Shown here: one piece after another, positions 33,339 to 45,419 of the stretch | Layout: each line of letters starts with the position of its first letter | How positions within the stretch are numbered: the first letter of the stretch is position 1 | From: Marsupella aquatica | Taxonomy: Eukaryota > Marchantiophyta | Direction: 5' to 3' | DNA length: 64,000 nucleotides | Assembly: GCA_973895155.1 (NCBI GenBank) | Contig: OZ316895.1 | Span: 17,670,001 to 17,734,000, forward strand | The notes under the pieces: generated by a model | What the model saw: the letters and a program-made list of their open reading frames with translations, nothing else | The model's database searches: none | Told to the model about the DNA's origin: nothing | Program-made: the position numbers and the translations under genes

Positions 33339-33347
33339 GACTCTTGA

Positions 33348-33440
33348 GAGAGATTTGCTTGGTGGGGTCTCACTTGAAAGCTGCCGACTTAACAAGTCCC
33401 AAAAAGTCCAAAATGACTTGGTGGGACCTCAAACGTAGGT
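33348..33440 (+). repeat. Mutator-like left TIR
   Basis: Matches the reverse complement of 38566-38658 at all but two or three positions. Directly preceded by GACTCTTGA. Confidence 0.93.
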
Positions 33441-34120
33441 TGGAGCCGTTTAGCAAGAAGTTGCCGGGCCCTGCAGATTTCTGACACCATACCTAAGTGA
33501 GAACAGGAAAATTTTACGTTGGGGGGGAGGGCAGGGCCTGTGTATTGTGTACCCATTGGAACACTCACGGGAGGCAAGACCCCACTGCATCACTCACGGG
33601 AGGCGAGGCCCTGGACTTCCTAAGTAAAACGTCGATTGCCATTGATTGAGAACCCAATGTTGATACATTGTGGTGGATTGTCGAGAGTCAAAGCTGCGCT
33701 GCACCCGGCGCTGCACTGATTGAGAGGAGCTAGAGGATTACTGATCGTTGAGAGTGATTGATTGAAGCTGCGCTGCCCTCCGGGCTGGGCTGCGAGAGGG
33801 TGAGGATCGTACAGAGTGATGTGGTCGATGCTATGAGGAGAGCTTTGACTGGAAAAGTGAAAGGGCTGATCGCCTGAAGCTGATTGAGCTCTCGATTGAG
33901 CTGCATGTTGGGGAAAGAAGTGATTGAGATGCGTGCTGGCCGGGGAGAGAAGTGAACTAGGTGCGTGCTGGAGAGAGAAGTCAGCGCGCTGCGGATCACT
34001 TGGGAGCAGTGTCGGTGCTTCATGTTGCGTTCTGGGGGGAGGAGTTAATTTGTGGTTGAAGCTGCAGTGCTTACACATTGCATCGCTTGCTCTGTGTAAG
34101 CTGTTCAGGAAGACTGTTCA

Positions 34121-34726
34121 ATGGCTAAAGCTATAGAGAACCATTTTGACAGCCAATTCTGGGTTGCTTGTCATGCATTGCTCTGGTTACTTGTAGAGGC
34201 ACTTAGTGCCATTTTTGGCACTGTGCATCTCATGTTGGAGCGACTCCGCCCACTCCCTACTGCACTTGGATCTGAGCCAACAACTGTGGAAGGAGTCGTG
34301 CCTATCGACAATGAAGAGCTTCGTGGAAATGTCCACATATATCCACCCAATTGTTTAGTGTCTACTCCTTGCGCTACACCTAGTGCATTTCTCGGTAGTG
34401 CAATCACTAGACCATATAATTGTAACCTAGGAGTTTTCTCCAAGCAAAAATGGTATGCAGTGGCCATAGGGAGAACTCCAGGAATATACAAGACTTGGGA
34501 GGAGGCTGCCAGACATGTCAATAAGTACAGTGGGGCCAAACACAAGTCCTTTACGTCTATATTACAAGCAGAGAATTGGATGGACAGGGAGTTGGCTGCC
34601 ACAGGATATATCCCATATTCACGTCATAGGCAAAACATAGAATTTATGGGATTAGACGATGCAGGGCATCATGTTTATAGATGTGTGTGTTGTGGTGAGA
34701 TATTTTGTGGAAATGGCGAAATGTAG
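34121..34726 (+). CDS. RNase H1-type hybrid-binding-domain protein, 201 aa
   Basis: An intact gene on the strand opposite the transposase. Residues about 110-154 (KWYAVAIGRTPGIYKTW...., YSGAKHKSFTSILQAENWM) match the RNase H1 N-terminal hybrid-binding fold, also called the viroplasmin-type domain. The YAV..G..PGIY..W, V..Y.GA..KSF and A..W signatures are all present. In known proteins this fold binds RNA:DNA hybrids or double-stranded RNA. No RNase H catalytic domain follows. Residues 13-40 are hydrophobic. The C-terminus has a CVCCGEIFC cysteine cluster that may bind metal. The start ATGGCTAAAG is in good context, 773 bp inside the left TIR. Its place corresponds to mudrB of MuDR, but the sequence type differs; a helper role is inference. 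Confidence 0.85.
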   Translation: MAKAIENHFDSQFWVACHALLWLLVEALSAIFGTVHLMLERLRPLPTALGSEPTTVEGVVPIDNEELRGNVHIYPPNCLVSTPCATPSAFLGSAITRPYNCNLGVFSKQKWYAVAIGRTPGIYKTWEEAARHVNKYSGAKHKSFTSILQAENWMDRELAATGYIPYSRHRQNIEFMGLDDAGHHVYRCVCCGEIFCGNGEM

Positions 34727-34852
34727 AGATAGGGAATTCTCACATACCAATTTCCCAATTTTGGAATAAATATGAAGCATTTTATTTGAATGAAGTTGGC
34801 GTGCAATTACAGTGGTTTTCTTGCTGCCTGTTTCTGTATGGTCCATGTGATT

Positions 34853-37715
34853 CTATGGGTCAAATGCTCCACTTGCTGATTCTCTTGCTATCTCATCTGC
34901 AAGGCTAATGAAATAATCCATGTCACTGACTTCACTTGGTTCCTGATCTGAGTTCATTGGATCCACACTATCAGATTCACATGAATTGTCTGAACTGTCC
35001 AACAATACTGCAAGTGGGCCTGATGGGTTCACTAGCTGAGAAGTCGGTTGTGCATGGTCACCCAAGTCTTGTCCATCATCTTCTGGTACTACTTGTGCAG
35101 GAGTTGTACCTCTATTAACAGGACAAGTTCTCCTGTTGTGGCCCACTTGACCACAAACAGAGCATTTTGTCTTTCCAGTATTCACTTGAGGCCTCCTGCT
35201 AGTCCTGGTTGAACCCTGCCTTCCTCTTAGAACTTGTTCGCACCTGGCTGTAGTTTGTGCAGTTTGCATTGGTGTGATCCTATGACTGTCATCTCGAATT
35301 GGAAATTGTCGAAACAAATTACCCTCTGCATCCACATACTTGTCTTGAGCAAGTTCTGATGCTATGGATGATCTGTTGCCTCTCTCAATCTGCACCACTC
35401 GATGCCTGCCTTTTTTCACAGCTGGAATAGGAGGTAGAGAGTGCTCTGACGGGTCTAAATCAGAAACCAGGAAACAAGGTACCTTAGGCTCATATAACTT
35501 TCGCAAAGAAGCCATTTTCCAGCAGTGGTGGAAATGTTGAGTGAAGTCCTTCCCGTCCCTGTCATACCAAGCCATTAAATGTTCACATGGCCATAACATT
35601 TCTTGTATTTCCACACAACTGCAACTGAGTTTTGGTGATAGTGTGACCAAATACTCCTCTTGTTGGTCTGTGGTCTGAACTTTTGCTTGGCATTGTCCAT
35701 CATCTAGCACTTGCCACTGTCCAAAGTTTCGCAGGTTCTTTGTGTGTCTCTTCAAGGCTTGCTGGCTGTAAGTCTCTTGTCTTGCAATTGCAGCGGATTT
35801 CTTGTTGTTGTAATGGGTCTGGATGTAATACCACAACTCCATTAGCACTTTAAAAGGTGAAAACTCCCTAATGGGAAGCAGACCTGAGTTGGCTTGCTCC
35901 ACAGGGTTGCTGGTAACCTTCCCAAGTTGGGGCAAGGGGAATGCATGTCTAGCATAACAATTCTCGTCCATGTCTCTGATGTGCTTCAGCCCCGTCTGAC
36001 AGATGATGACAAGTGGTCCAACAACAGCTCAAACTTGCAACCCATGTGAATGCCAATGTATAAGCAAAGTCAATCTATGTAAGGTTTAGCCCTTCCTTAG
36101 TCAAACTGAAAGTAAAACATTTCACTGTACTAGACTTGGGCCTTAGCTTACCGTCTCTTAGTGTTGGCATACACACAAGCCAAAAAGATTCGTTCCGCTC
36201 CCTTGCCGTGACATTTCCTAACATTGGCTCTCAAATGGTTGGCACAGTGGCCATGAACTTTTGTTGGGAACACATTTCGAACAGCTGCTTGCAAGCCCTT
36301 CTGTCTGTCAAAAATCAATGGAATCGTAGGGTCTACTATGCCGTGAACTGATCGCTCCAACCATGACAAAAACCATGTCCAATTGTCAGTATTTTCCACA
36401 GGAGCAATGGCATAACATAGAATGTTCACTTGAGAGTTTCCATCAAGTGCTGTAGCTACAAAAAGTTGAATAGGATACTTCCAATTCTTGGTGTGGCAAG
36501 CATCAATGCACACCACAGGTTGGCTGTACTGTAAAGCTATGCGGGTTGCAGATGGGCATATGAAAGCTCGATTGAAAACTCTACTGCCTTCCACAGTAGA
36601 CCAATCCACTACACACTCTGGATCAACAGCCTTCATTCTATCCAGCAAAGATGGGATTAGGAGGAAACTCTGGCGCTGGCCACCAAGGTACCAATCTCTA
36701 ACAAGATCTCGAGCCTGCCACATCTGATGGTAATTACAACTCTTTTTGTAGTCCATCTGGAGTCCATTTAACATTTCCTTCACTGGCACTTGGACATTCA
36801 GCACTACTCGAGGCGCTAGCGTCACACCCAACCATGCAGATTTTTGGACAGGGCCTCGCCACTTATGCTTGTAACCTAGACATGTATGCTGCAGATTGCA
36901 TACTGTGATTGTAAACTTCCCATCCTTCTCACGTTGACATCTTACTCAAATGGGCAGGGCTGAATCAATTCAGTGTTGTCACTGTCTTGTGGTGGCAAGA
37001 ACCGACATTGCTCTCCACATGCTCCGGTTTTTGACTGATTCCGCAGCTTCGCCCCTGCTGCCTGTTGCTGTGGAAAACTTGCAGGGATCCACTCCCTAGT
37101 ATGTGCCACGTATTCTCTTAGGTTATTGTTAGTTCCAATGGACTGTGGAATAGTATTGGCCACAATTTCTTGTAATGGTGTTGTGGAATTGATGGGCCTT
37201 GGAGTAGTTGTCAGTTCCCCTGCAATGTCTTTGTCACCACAATCTTCCTGGGATCCTGCCAAATTACTAAATTCAGCCGGGAATTCAGCTTCATGAAAGC
37301 CTGCAATTTCTATCTCAGAGTCTGGGCCTGAATTTGAATTGCTTCCTCTCCAACGAGGTCTGGTGTTAGGTCCAAATCAACAAACTCTAACTCTGAACTT
37401 GTATTTTGTCGCCAGCCTGTGGCTCACCCTCCCATATAGCACACTCCATGAATCCAAGCAGCGATCAAATTCATTAAAAGTGGAGAAAGATTCTCCAAGC
37501 CTAATACGAGTAGCCTCCTCTTCCACCTCATGTGGGGACTTCCCTCTCAATAGTGGATTAACTTGTTCAATCTCAGAATTCCAAACTGCAAAATGACCCT
37601 GCAGCTCATTGCTTGGAGGCAACGGAAGCCTCTCATGATCTGGAATGTGTAACGGATATGCATCCCCTCTCATCCAATCTGGCACTTCATTTTCATCACA
37701 GACTTCTGCCTCCAT
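34853..37715 (-). pseudogene. Mutator-like transposase, decayed
   Basis: Start ATG at 37715. Parts in order: N-terminal region (SFSTFNEFDRCLDSWS), then the zinc-binding segment (QPCPFE...CQREKDGKFTI, CNLQHTC). The MULE DDE core follows (CIDACHTKNW with the first Asp, IFDRQKGLQAAV with the second, HGHCANHLRANV), then NPVEQANSGLLPIREF, a SWIM zinc finger (CSCVEIQEMLWPCEHLM) and a CCHC knuckle (CSVCGQVGHNRRTC). It ends at 34853. Damage: in-frame TGA at 37377-37379, an apparent one-base loss near 36943, and a junction at 35975-36150. That last stretch has intron-like borders (gtaagc to cag or aag), but the phases do not match. The family is certain; this copy probably makes no active transposase. 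Confidence 0.9.
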
Positions 37716-38565
37716 AGTGCAGTTCTATTCACAATTAGAAATTAGAAAGTGCAATTGGACAATCTATAGTGCAATGTCCAATTTCCAGTCTCGGGTGCCC
37801 TGCACACTGTTCCTCTCCCCACAACACACCTGCTAGATCACAAAAGATTGGAAGGCTAATTTCGGGTGAGCCAATGCTAGCAGTGAAACCCTTCTCCCAA
37901 CATGGAGCGGCAGATCGTCAAGTAGCCGCCCCGCTCTGCAACACAGAGCATCAACAACGCAGCTTCAACTCCCGGCAACTGCTGCTCGATCGTCGCATGT
38001 AGCCCGAAGCAGCAGTTGGGTCGCCGCATGTAGCCCTTAGTAGCTGCTCGAGAGTCGCATGAATGTATCCCTTTAGTTAGCGCCTTAGCAGAATGGAGAG
38101 AAAAACTGAGCATTGAATGGGACCCTGAACTCTGGCAAAAGATCCTCTCGTCGCAGCATTTACCAGCGCACAGCACAGTCACCCTAAACCCACGACATTG
38201 TTCTCAGCATGTCTGGACATTGTCCACATCACTCTCAAATGATACTCTCCGCTCCTCTTAGTGCAGCGCAGCATAGCTTGGACTCCAATCAACCACAATG
38301 TATAAACATTGGGTGCAATGGCACCCTGACTTTTTGCCACGAAACTCACGGGAGCCTTGCCTTGCCTCCCATGAGCGATGCAGTGGGCTCAAGATAAGCA
38401 GTGGGCTCCAGATAATGGGTACACTTCACCTCCCGTGAGCGATGCAGTGGGGTCCAAATAATGGGCACACAATAAGTTCTCCCTATCCTCGCTCCAACGT
38501 AGCTTTTTGCCGTTCTACAATAGGGTAAGGTGCAGGGCCGGCAAAGTCATACTAAACCCGGTCGA

Positions 38566-38658
38566 TCCTATGTTTGAGGTCCCACCAAGTCATTTTGGAC
38601 TTTTTGGGACTTGTTGAGTCGGCAGCTTTCAAGTGAGACCCCACCAAGCAAATCTCTC
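38566..38658 (-). repeat. Mutator-like right TIR
   Basis: Inverted copy of 33348-33440, followed by GACTCTTGA at 38659-38667. Confidence 0.93.
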
Positions 38659-38667
38659 GACTCTTGA

Positions 38668-39144
38668 CCGCTAAGTTTTTGAACTCCTCTAACAGTTAAT
38701 GTGCTCCCAAAAATCCATTCCAAGAATGTCTCGTATCCACATCCATTATTAAGAATATTAAGAGTGCTGGGGCGAGCACTTACGACGGGTATAGGATAAG
38801 TTGAATACCACGACGAAGGAGGTACAGTAGTAATCTCTCTCATTTCATTGTTAATTTATTTATTGTCATTAATATATGTGTAAAGCAACGGATCATATAT
38901 CCTCCGCCGATAACTTTTGGCAGTGATTTGTCTGTTGAAGGTCAAACGAGCCTTTACTTCTTTGTCGATTCCAAGATCCTGGTTGATATGATGTCTCCGT
39001 TGCAAGTAAGGAAGGACCATGATTACCCATTGATGGGTGTTTGGCTAGAAATGGGCTTATTCTTCGGACCTTACAGTAATTGAAATATAGTCTCCTAGTC
39101 CATGCTATTTAATTACCCACGATCAATTCAATTCTACAGTGTGG
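38668..39144. other. intergenic, nothing recognised
   Basis: AT-rich flank right of the Mutator-like element; no gene or repeat supported. Confidence 0.5.
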
Positions 39145-39350
39145 CCGTTGGATAGGGACTGTTTGATGGAGAATACTGTGCACTAATTCCGCTGGAAATC
39201 AATTTTTAATACCCTAACAAGATTGCATACTGTACAAGTATATGGGACCGTTGGATAGGGACTGTTTGATGGAGAATACTGTGCACTAATTCCGCTGGAA
39301 ATCAATTTTTAATACCCTAACAAGATTGCATACTGTACAAGTATATGGGA
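39145..39350. repeat. 103-bp tandem duplication
   Basis: 39145-39247 and 39248-39350 are identical head-to-tail copies beginning ccgttggatagggactg. Recent by identity. No ORF. Confidence 0.95.
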
Positions 39351-39606
39351 GGGCCCCCGGCCCTTGCTGTTGTGTAAGGATCCCTACATTGGGGCAGCTA
39401 TCTGTACAGTGTCAGGGAATTTGGTGATCTACAATATTATGTGGTGTCTCGATTTTGTTTGGGGTGATTGATGGCATTTGGTCACAAGGAAATAACCCTA
39501 ATTTGTTTTCAAAGTTTTAATAGCTTTTGTTTACGCTATATTACATTGACTGTTCCAGTTGGCCTACTTGTTGAAGGTAATTTTTCATATATTTGAAGGA
39601 TCTCTG

Positions 39607-39951
39607 TGTTGAACATAGACAAAAATTGCAACTGCAAGCCCATGAACCATCCAATGCACAAGAGTCGACACAGAGAGATACGTGATTCACCTCCTCATGA
39701 GGCTACATCCACGGGAACACACACGAGTTTTACTGCACTCTAGGCCGACCGGCCATACCAAGCATCCACAATGCAAGCTCTCTTTATCTCTCAACTAGCT
39801 CCGTAACAATGAGCCTGAGTTCCCACTCTCCAAGCAAACACCGCTTGGTTATAGAGTGTGCACAGCATGACTAACCTAACCAAGTCTGCGACTAAGGTTA
39901 GCCTTAACTACGATACAGTTGTAACTCTAAACCTAAGAGTAAATCCTAACA
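39607..39951 (-). mobile_element. solo LTR of the copia-2 family, minus orientation
   Basis: Reads TGTTGAACATAGAC...AAATCCTAACA with the duplication CTCTG at 39602-39606 and 39952-39956. Ends and the Met-type junction end match the copia-2 LTRs. The middle follows a variant also seen at 44351 and 58047. No internal element sequence on either side, so it is a recombined solo LTR. Confidence 0.9.
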
Positions 39952-41689
39952 CTCTGTACGATTTAAACTTTGAGGTTTCTAAACATTTTGATGTGGAGGC
40001 CAAAGCCCAACTTTTTCTTTTCATTTGTCAACCGTAGTGGATCATTAATCAAGTTATGAATAGCATAAACAAACTTGCATTTGCAGAAGGTATTTCATCC
40101 TTTTCCGGGTTCCATGTGTGCAACCATGGTAGATCGTTGATCAAATTGTGATTGGCTGTGGACACCTCCTGACATTAGGCTATTGGTTACAAATAGTAGC
40201 AACAAGACCCCATTTGCAGAAGGTATTCCAAATCCCTTGTCGATAATCACACATCAAAATGTGATAAAATATAATGTGCACTTGATTTAAAGAAGATAAC
40301 TAGATTTATCATGGTACGGAGAATGTCATACACCATATATGTCATATTTTGATGTGTAACTACCGGCTCCAAATCTCTGCAATTCAAACTACGTGCAGTC
40401 ATAAATTATTCATAACATCTTATTCACAACTTATCTTATTTGTAACTTCTAAGATCTTATGAACTGAAGGTCTGCCACCTACTTCCAATGACTATGTCCA
40501 ACTGTATTAAGTTAATGCTCCCTAGTTTTCTTGGGGCCGCATACATTGCCCCTCCGGTCCCCAATACATGTTGCCTGCTCGGGTGCCTGCTCTGGCTGGA
40601 TTGACTTTGTTTTCTATTCTTTCAATATCAAAGTTGGTTGACAATCTGGTTTATGTTCTGCCAAGTGTTCTTCCCCTCTTGAGTCGTGGTTGCAGGTCTG
40701 GCAGTACTTTGTTCTAGGTGGAGTCATGGTTGCTTTGCTAACAAAGTCTAAGTGTTTTCAGACAGAGCCTGGTACTTTGGTCAAGAGTCATGATTGATAG
40801 ACCCGGATTGACAGAGTCTTGAATTGTGTTGCAAACTTGTGCTTCCCCTATCCCGAGGTCTCATTTAGTCAAAAATGGCACATCATATGTGACAAAGTAT
40901 ATTGTCATTTAATTCCCAATTGGATTTGTTTAGAGTGAAGACTTGGTTTGTTTGTGAAAGAACTTAGATAGGGTTTTTAGCCCACTCTTGGAATATTTTT
41001 TAATATTCCAAGAGTTTTTAGGATTAGTAAAGGTTGAAATTTTCCCTATTTTTCTTTAAGTTTTAGGGTGTTCAAGTCTTCAAAACTTTTGCAAGTGGTG
41101 GGGGCCCCTATGTAGTGAGACCCCCAAATCCCAACAAGAGTCAGGACTATTTATATGGCAATGAACACTGAAATTTGAGTTTGTTTATCAATTTGTAAAC
41201 ACTCTTAAGTTCACCCTCATACATGGCTTCCATAGACAACTCCGGGACAGCAAAATGTGAAGGGTGCCAGAACTCAAACTTAAAGTAGATACACAAATCA
41301 AATTGATCGGGAGCAGACAGCACACATTGGGGACTGGGACAAGTAAAATACAGGCCCCAACAAAAACTGGGGAACAGTAATTTGACTTATTTAATGCAGG
41401 GTTTATTTCCATGGAGAACAGGTTCTCACGATCGTAGTGCTTGGGGACACTGTGTCATTCCAAGGCTTGATTCAATTTTCTGGAAGTCTCAAATGTCAGA
41501 AATCCGCACTGTCAAGGTTGAATTTATTCACTAATCAATGTGCAACATGTCCATTGTTGAGTTTTTGGCTGACATTCTTGAAACACAATATGGGCTTATG
41601 ACTTACCATCATTTTTCTTCTGTGTGCTCATCAGCTGTCTTGCATTTTTTCCAAGATTGCTCATGATGTTCCTTATGCTAGCTTCCATA

Positions 41690-42135
41690 TCATAGCCTTC
41701 CTGCCAACAGGGCAGTAGCCATCCGCCCTCCATCCCATGGCTCTCCAGCCCATAGCCCTTCATTTCCTTGTGCACTCCACACCCGGCTGGTTGCCATACC
41801 CATAGCCCTCCAAAAGGTAATGCTTCCCATACAAAGAGGACCCTCCCCCAAAACCAAAAACAAATTGGTGCTGAAAGTTTTGTTACATTCACATAGTTGA
41901 CTTTTATTCTAGCTTCCATCCTATAATAGCTCTTTGGCCAACCGGACAGTAGCCGCCCAGTCTCCATCTCATAGCCCTCTGGTCTTCAGCCCATAGTTCT
42001 CCGTCCTCCAACCCATAACCCTCCAGTCTCTAGCCCTAGCTCCCCCCCCCCCCCCCCCCATGGTCCTCCGGTCTCCAGCCATAGCTCTCCGGCTTCCATC
42101 TCAAAGCCCTCCACCCTCTCCGCACCCATAGTCCT
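41690..42135. repeat. degenerate CCATAGCCCTCC minisatellite with an 18-C run
   Basis: Repeated words such as cccatagccctcc, ccggtctccagc and catagccctcc, at about 20-30 bp intervals. They include an uninterrupted run of 18 C at 42042-42059. The minus strand is G-rich and could form quadruplex structure. Confidence 0.75.
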
Positions 42136-43074
42136 ATAATTGCATGCATTTTGAAAAATAAACAATTTTATCGACTATCACACATGTTCATTTTTTGTGC
42201 ATATGAGTTTTTTCAAAAATGACACAAGAAACACATTTCTAGTTTTTGCCCGATATCTTACAACAATTGCTTTTTTATTTTCCTCCCTCAAGCGCAGAAT
42301 ATATCAAAATGAGTGAAACTTTGATTTTTTTTAACCAGCCAAGTGTGCCTCTTCAATAGGCTTGTTCTACCTTGTCACTCACTCACCCCAAAAATTTGCA
42401 ACATGCCGAGCAAGAAGGTGGACACTTGAGTTGTTCATGTTCATAATTATGTCATCTGCAAAGCCTTCTTAGCTTCTCAAAAGAGGAAGTGATATTCATG
42501 GCGGCCGTGTACAAATTGTAATAGGCCTGACAGAGCTCAGAAACCACTAGGCTTACCAAAGCTGGACCAAATGTGATCTTGCAACTAGATCAGGAGACAC
42601 TGCCAGATTTCACAACTTAATATACCACACTGAAAGCACATATGCCCACATGTTATGTGAATCATATCTTATAAGAATAAGACGACGATGACATTGGTGC
42701 AGTGTTCCATATTAGAAAATCATTCTACTCTATATTCATTTTCCCTTACGTTTCTTGCACGTTGGGAGAATCACGTGTTCATGTATTTTTCCATTGAGGG
42801 TACTATTTACAGCCTGTTCTTCAGGGCAAAAATGAGCTCAATTATAAGTGTGAAAAGTATTTTGTCACTTTTGGCTAAAACGAGCTAAGGTTTTAGCCAA
42901 TATCTGTAGGAGATTTCCCAGATTAATGTCTGACATGTGCTTTTTTTAGTATATCTGACTGTGTCCTGGAAGATTTGAAAATCAGATATTACACTTGTAA
43001 AATTAGAATAGTAATTTTCTGAGCATCTACCAGAAGGACAAACGCATAAAATTATTAAAAATTAAGTGACTATT

Positions 43075-43395
43075 TACCCCCCGGGTTGGGAATGGGTCCT
43101 CTCCTGCCCGCACGGTCTTCGGGGCAGCCTTTCAGTTGTAGGGTCGCATCTTGGATACTTCTGACGCCCTCATGCGCCCTCCGCAAGCTGTCCTTTCCAG
43201 TGCGTGAGCTTCCCCTTTAGGTACACTGGTACAGGCCCTTCCCACGGATTTGTCCTTTCCGTCCGTGAGGGTCAGGAGTCAGGGCAGCCTACAGTGTAGG
43301 CCGTGTCGTCCGTCTCTCCAACCCCAACGAGCCATCACAGGGGAGCTACGTACCCTTCCCTGTCAATGAGGGCTTGGGGCACCATTTTGTTGTGT
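43075..43395. other. GC-rich island of unknown origin
   Basis: About 320 bp of clearly higher GC than its surroundings, with sharp edges (ttacccccccggg at left, ggcaccattttg at right). It contains repeated cc-rich words and the imperfect repeat tgtcctttccagtgcgtgag / tgtcctttccgtccgtgag. No ORF or RNA gene recognised. Could be a small transposon or LTR fragment. Confidence 0.4.
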
Positions 43396-44127
43396 GGCGA
43401 AAATCTGTTAGATTCCATTCCTGAAAGCCATTAGTGTTAAATTGTTGGGCTATATTAATGCATTGGTGTTACTCACATTGGGCTAAGAGCATTTCCAAGG
43501 GTTAAGTTGTACATTAATTACAGCGTTCCTCTGTTGCTTTTTTCAGGTTGCACTAAAGCCTGTGCGGGGTTTTTCAAAGGGCAATCCCATCAATTATGCC
43601 ATTTTTTTGTGAGCGTCATTTTAAGTTGACTCGTGTCTGGCTGTCCAGCAAAGATGTGGTCGCTGGTATTGTGTTTGCCCCCTCTCTTCACGGAGGTCCA
43701 CTCCGCAATGGCAATCAGCAAGCTCAGACAGTGTTGGGCTTTGGACATATGTTTGTTGACCTTTCACAGCCATACTTTTGAGCTTCCTGTTTCATAGGTC
43801 TGTCCTTTGTGAACTAGACTTGGCCCGTGTTCCCATTGAAAGCACTTGTCCATTTTGGCTGAAATTGTTCTGTGACATTGATGGCAGAGTGCACCACAAT
43901 GTCTGGTGGATTTCATGGGACTCACAGTGAGCTTGAAAGACACATAAGTCCTCTCTTGCCATTTCTTGAATAATGAATTAATTTGCATTTTCAGTTCCTC
44001 TCCTTCAAGAAGCATTTTTGTTTGTGAGCTAATTATGGATCCACCTCAATTTTGCATTGGGTCCGATGATGACATAGAGGATGTTCTTGATGATCAATCT
44101 ACAATCTCATCCATTGATCTCTTGGTA

Positions 44128-44795
44128 TGTTAAGGATTGCTCTTAGTCTTGTGACTCAAAGGTTACGATAATTAGGTTAACCTCAGTTAGGGACTTAGCT
44201 GAGGTTAGATTAGTTGTGTGTGACCTTGCATATATACCAGGGCTAGTGTAAGCCGCTGGTATGTGGTGTTTGCTCATTGTAACGGAGCAACTTGAGGAAG
44301 AGAGAGAGCTTGTGTGTTTGACTACTCTAAAGTAAAGTTGGTGTGTTCATTGTTAGGTATTTACTCAAGGTCTAGGGTTACGACATGTAACCATAGTTAG
44401 GCTAACCATAGTCCGAGACATGGTTAGGTTAACTAGGATGCACACTATATGTCAAGCGGTGTTTGCTTGGATAAGTGGAACTTAGGCTCATTGTTACGGA
44501 GCCAATTGAGAGATGAGGAGAGCTTACATTATGGAGACTTGGTATTGCACATGGGCTTAGAGTTCAGTAAAGCTCTCTTGTGTGATCCTCAAGGAGGTGA
44601 ACCACGTATCTCTTGTGTCGACTATTTGCGCATTGGATGTGTCATGAGCTTACCGTTGCAATTATCGTCTATGCTCAGCATTTGTGTGGACGTAACCTTG
44701 GAGAAGAGGTGAACCACGTATGGATTGTGTCGACTACGTGAGCATGGTATGAGTCATGATCATATCGTCATGAAGGAAGACATCATACTTCAACA
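44128..44795 (+). mobile_element. old copia-2-family LTR with a second LTR nested inside
   Basis: An outer diverged LTR starts TGTTAAGG at 44128 and resumes after 44680 (tgtgtggacgtaacc...gaaccacgtatg), ending near 44795. Flanks are TGGTA and TGATA. An inner LTR, TGTTAGGTATT...ATGCTCAGCA (44351-44680), interrupts it; its duplication is not clear. Both are in + orientation and non-coding. Confidence 0.75.
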
Positions 44796-45419
44796 TGATA
44801 TATCCGGTTCTTACAATATACAGTTAACACGATTTCCGACCGAACGAGAACTATTTCCGCAAATGAGAAGTGTGTTTTCATTTTCCGCCGAAACTCGCGA
44901 AATCGGTGGTTTTTTTAATCAAAAACAGGATTTTGAGGAAATAATGTAATCCGTATCGGAGTTCGGATTGAATCAAGAAATTTAGGAATGGTCCAAACCA
45001 CTGAAATTCATGCTCAAAAACATTCAATTTATCAAGGAAAAATTAGATCCGAAAAACTTTCGCCTGAACCTCATATTCACGCTCTCCGAAGATATATGAA
45101 AGGTCTTATCTAGAAATCCATATCCACTTTTTGAGCAAAGTCCGATAACTATATCGGACTCCGGATTTCAACAATGAAAGTTCCGACCCAATCTCAGTTT
45201 TCTCAATTTTTGGTTATTTACCGTAACTATTTTACATCACAGTCGATAAGAAATTACTACACGGTTTGTCAAACTTACCTTGCAGTTACCTCCACAATTG
45301 ACCATAGTTACCTCCGCAAGTGACCATAGTCAACTTGTCGTTGTCTCAACCGCAATGTGCCGTCCGATAAAATTATCGTGAAAACTCCGGACGGCCAAAA
45401 TACTTGCCGACAATACTAA

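Larger units (their letters stand above)
33348..38658. mobile_element. Mutator-like element with two convergent genes
   Basis: A 5311-bp DNA transposon. TIRs of about 93 bp start GAGAGATTTGCTTGG and have two or three mismatches. The 9-bp target duplication GACTCTTGA (33339-33347 and 38659-38667) is perfect; a 9-bp duplication is diagnostic of Mutator. Weaker inverted similarity continues inward for some 400 bp on each side. It carries a minus-strand transposase (37715 to 34853) and a + strand gene (34121-34726) that end 126 bp apart. This is the convergent layout of maize MuDR. Confidence 0.96.
39957..44127. other. intergenic, no gene seen
   Basis: Four kilobases without a supported gene. 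Contains the small inverted repeat around 40246-40366 (acacatcaaaat / attttgatgtgt), the C-rich minisatellite, and the GC-rich island listed separately. Confidence 0.5.

Noticed and set aside
40246-40366. Possible Stowaway-like MITE
   Set aside because: The inverted words acacatcaaaat and attttgatgtgt are short and imperfect, and no TA duplication could be fixed.
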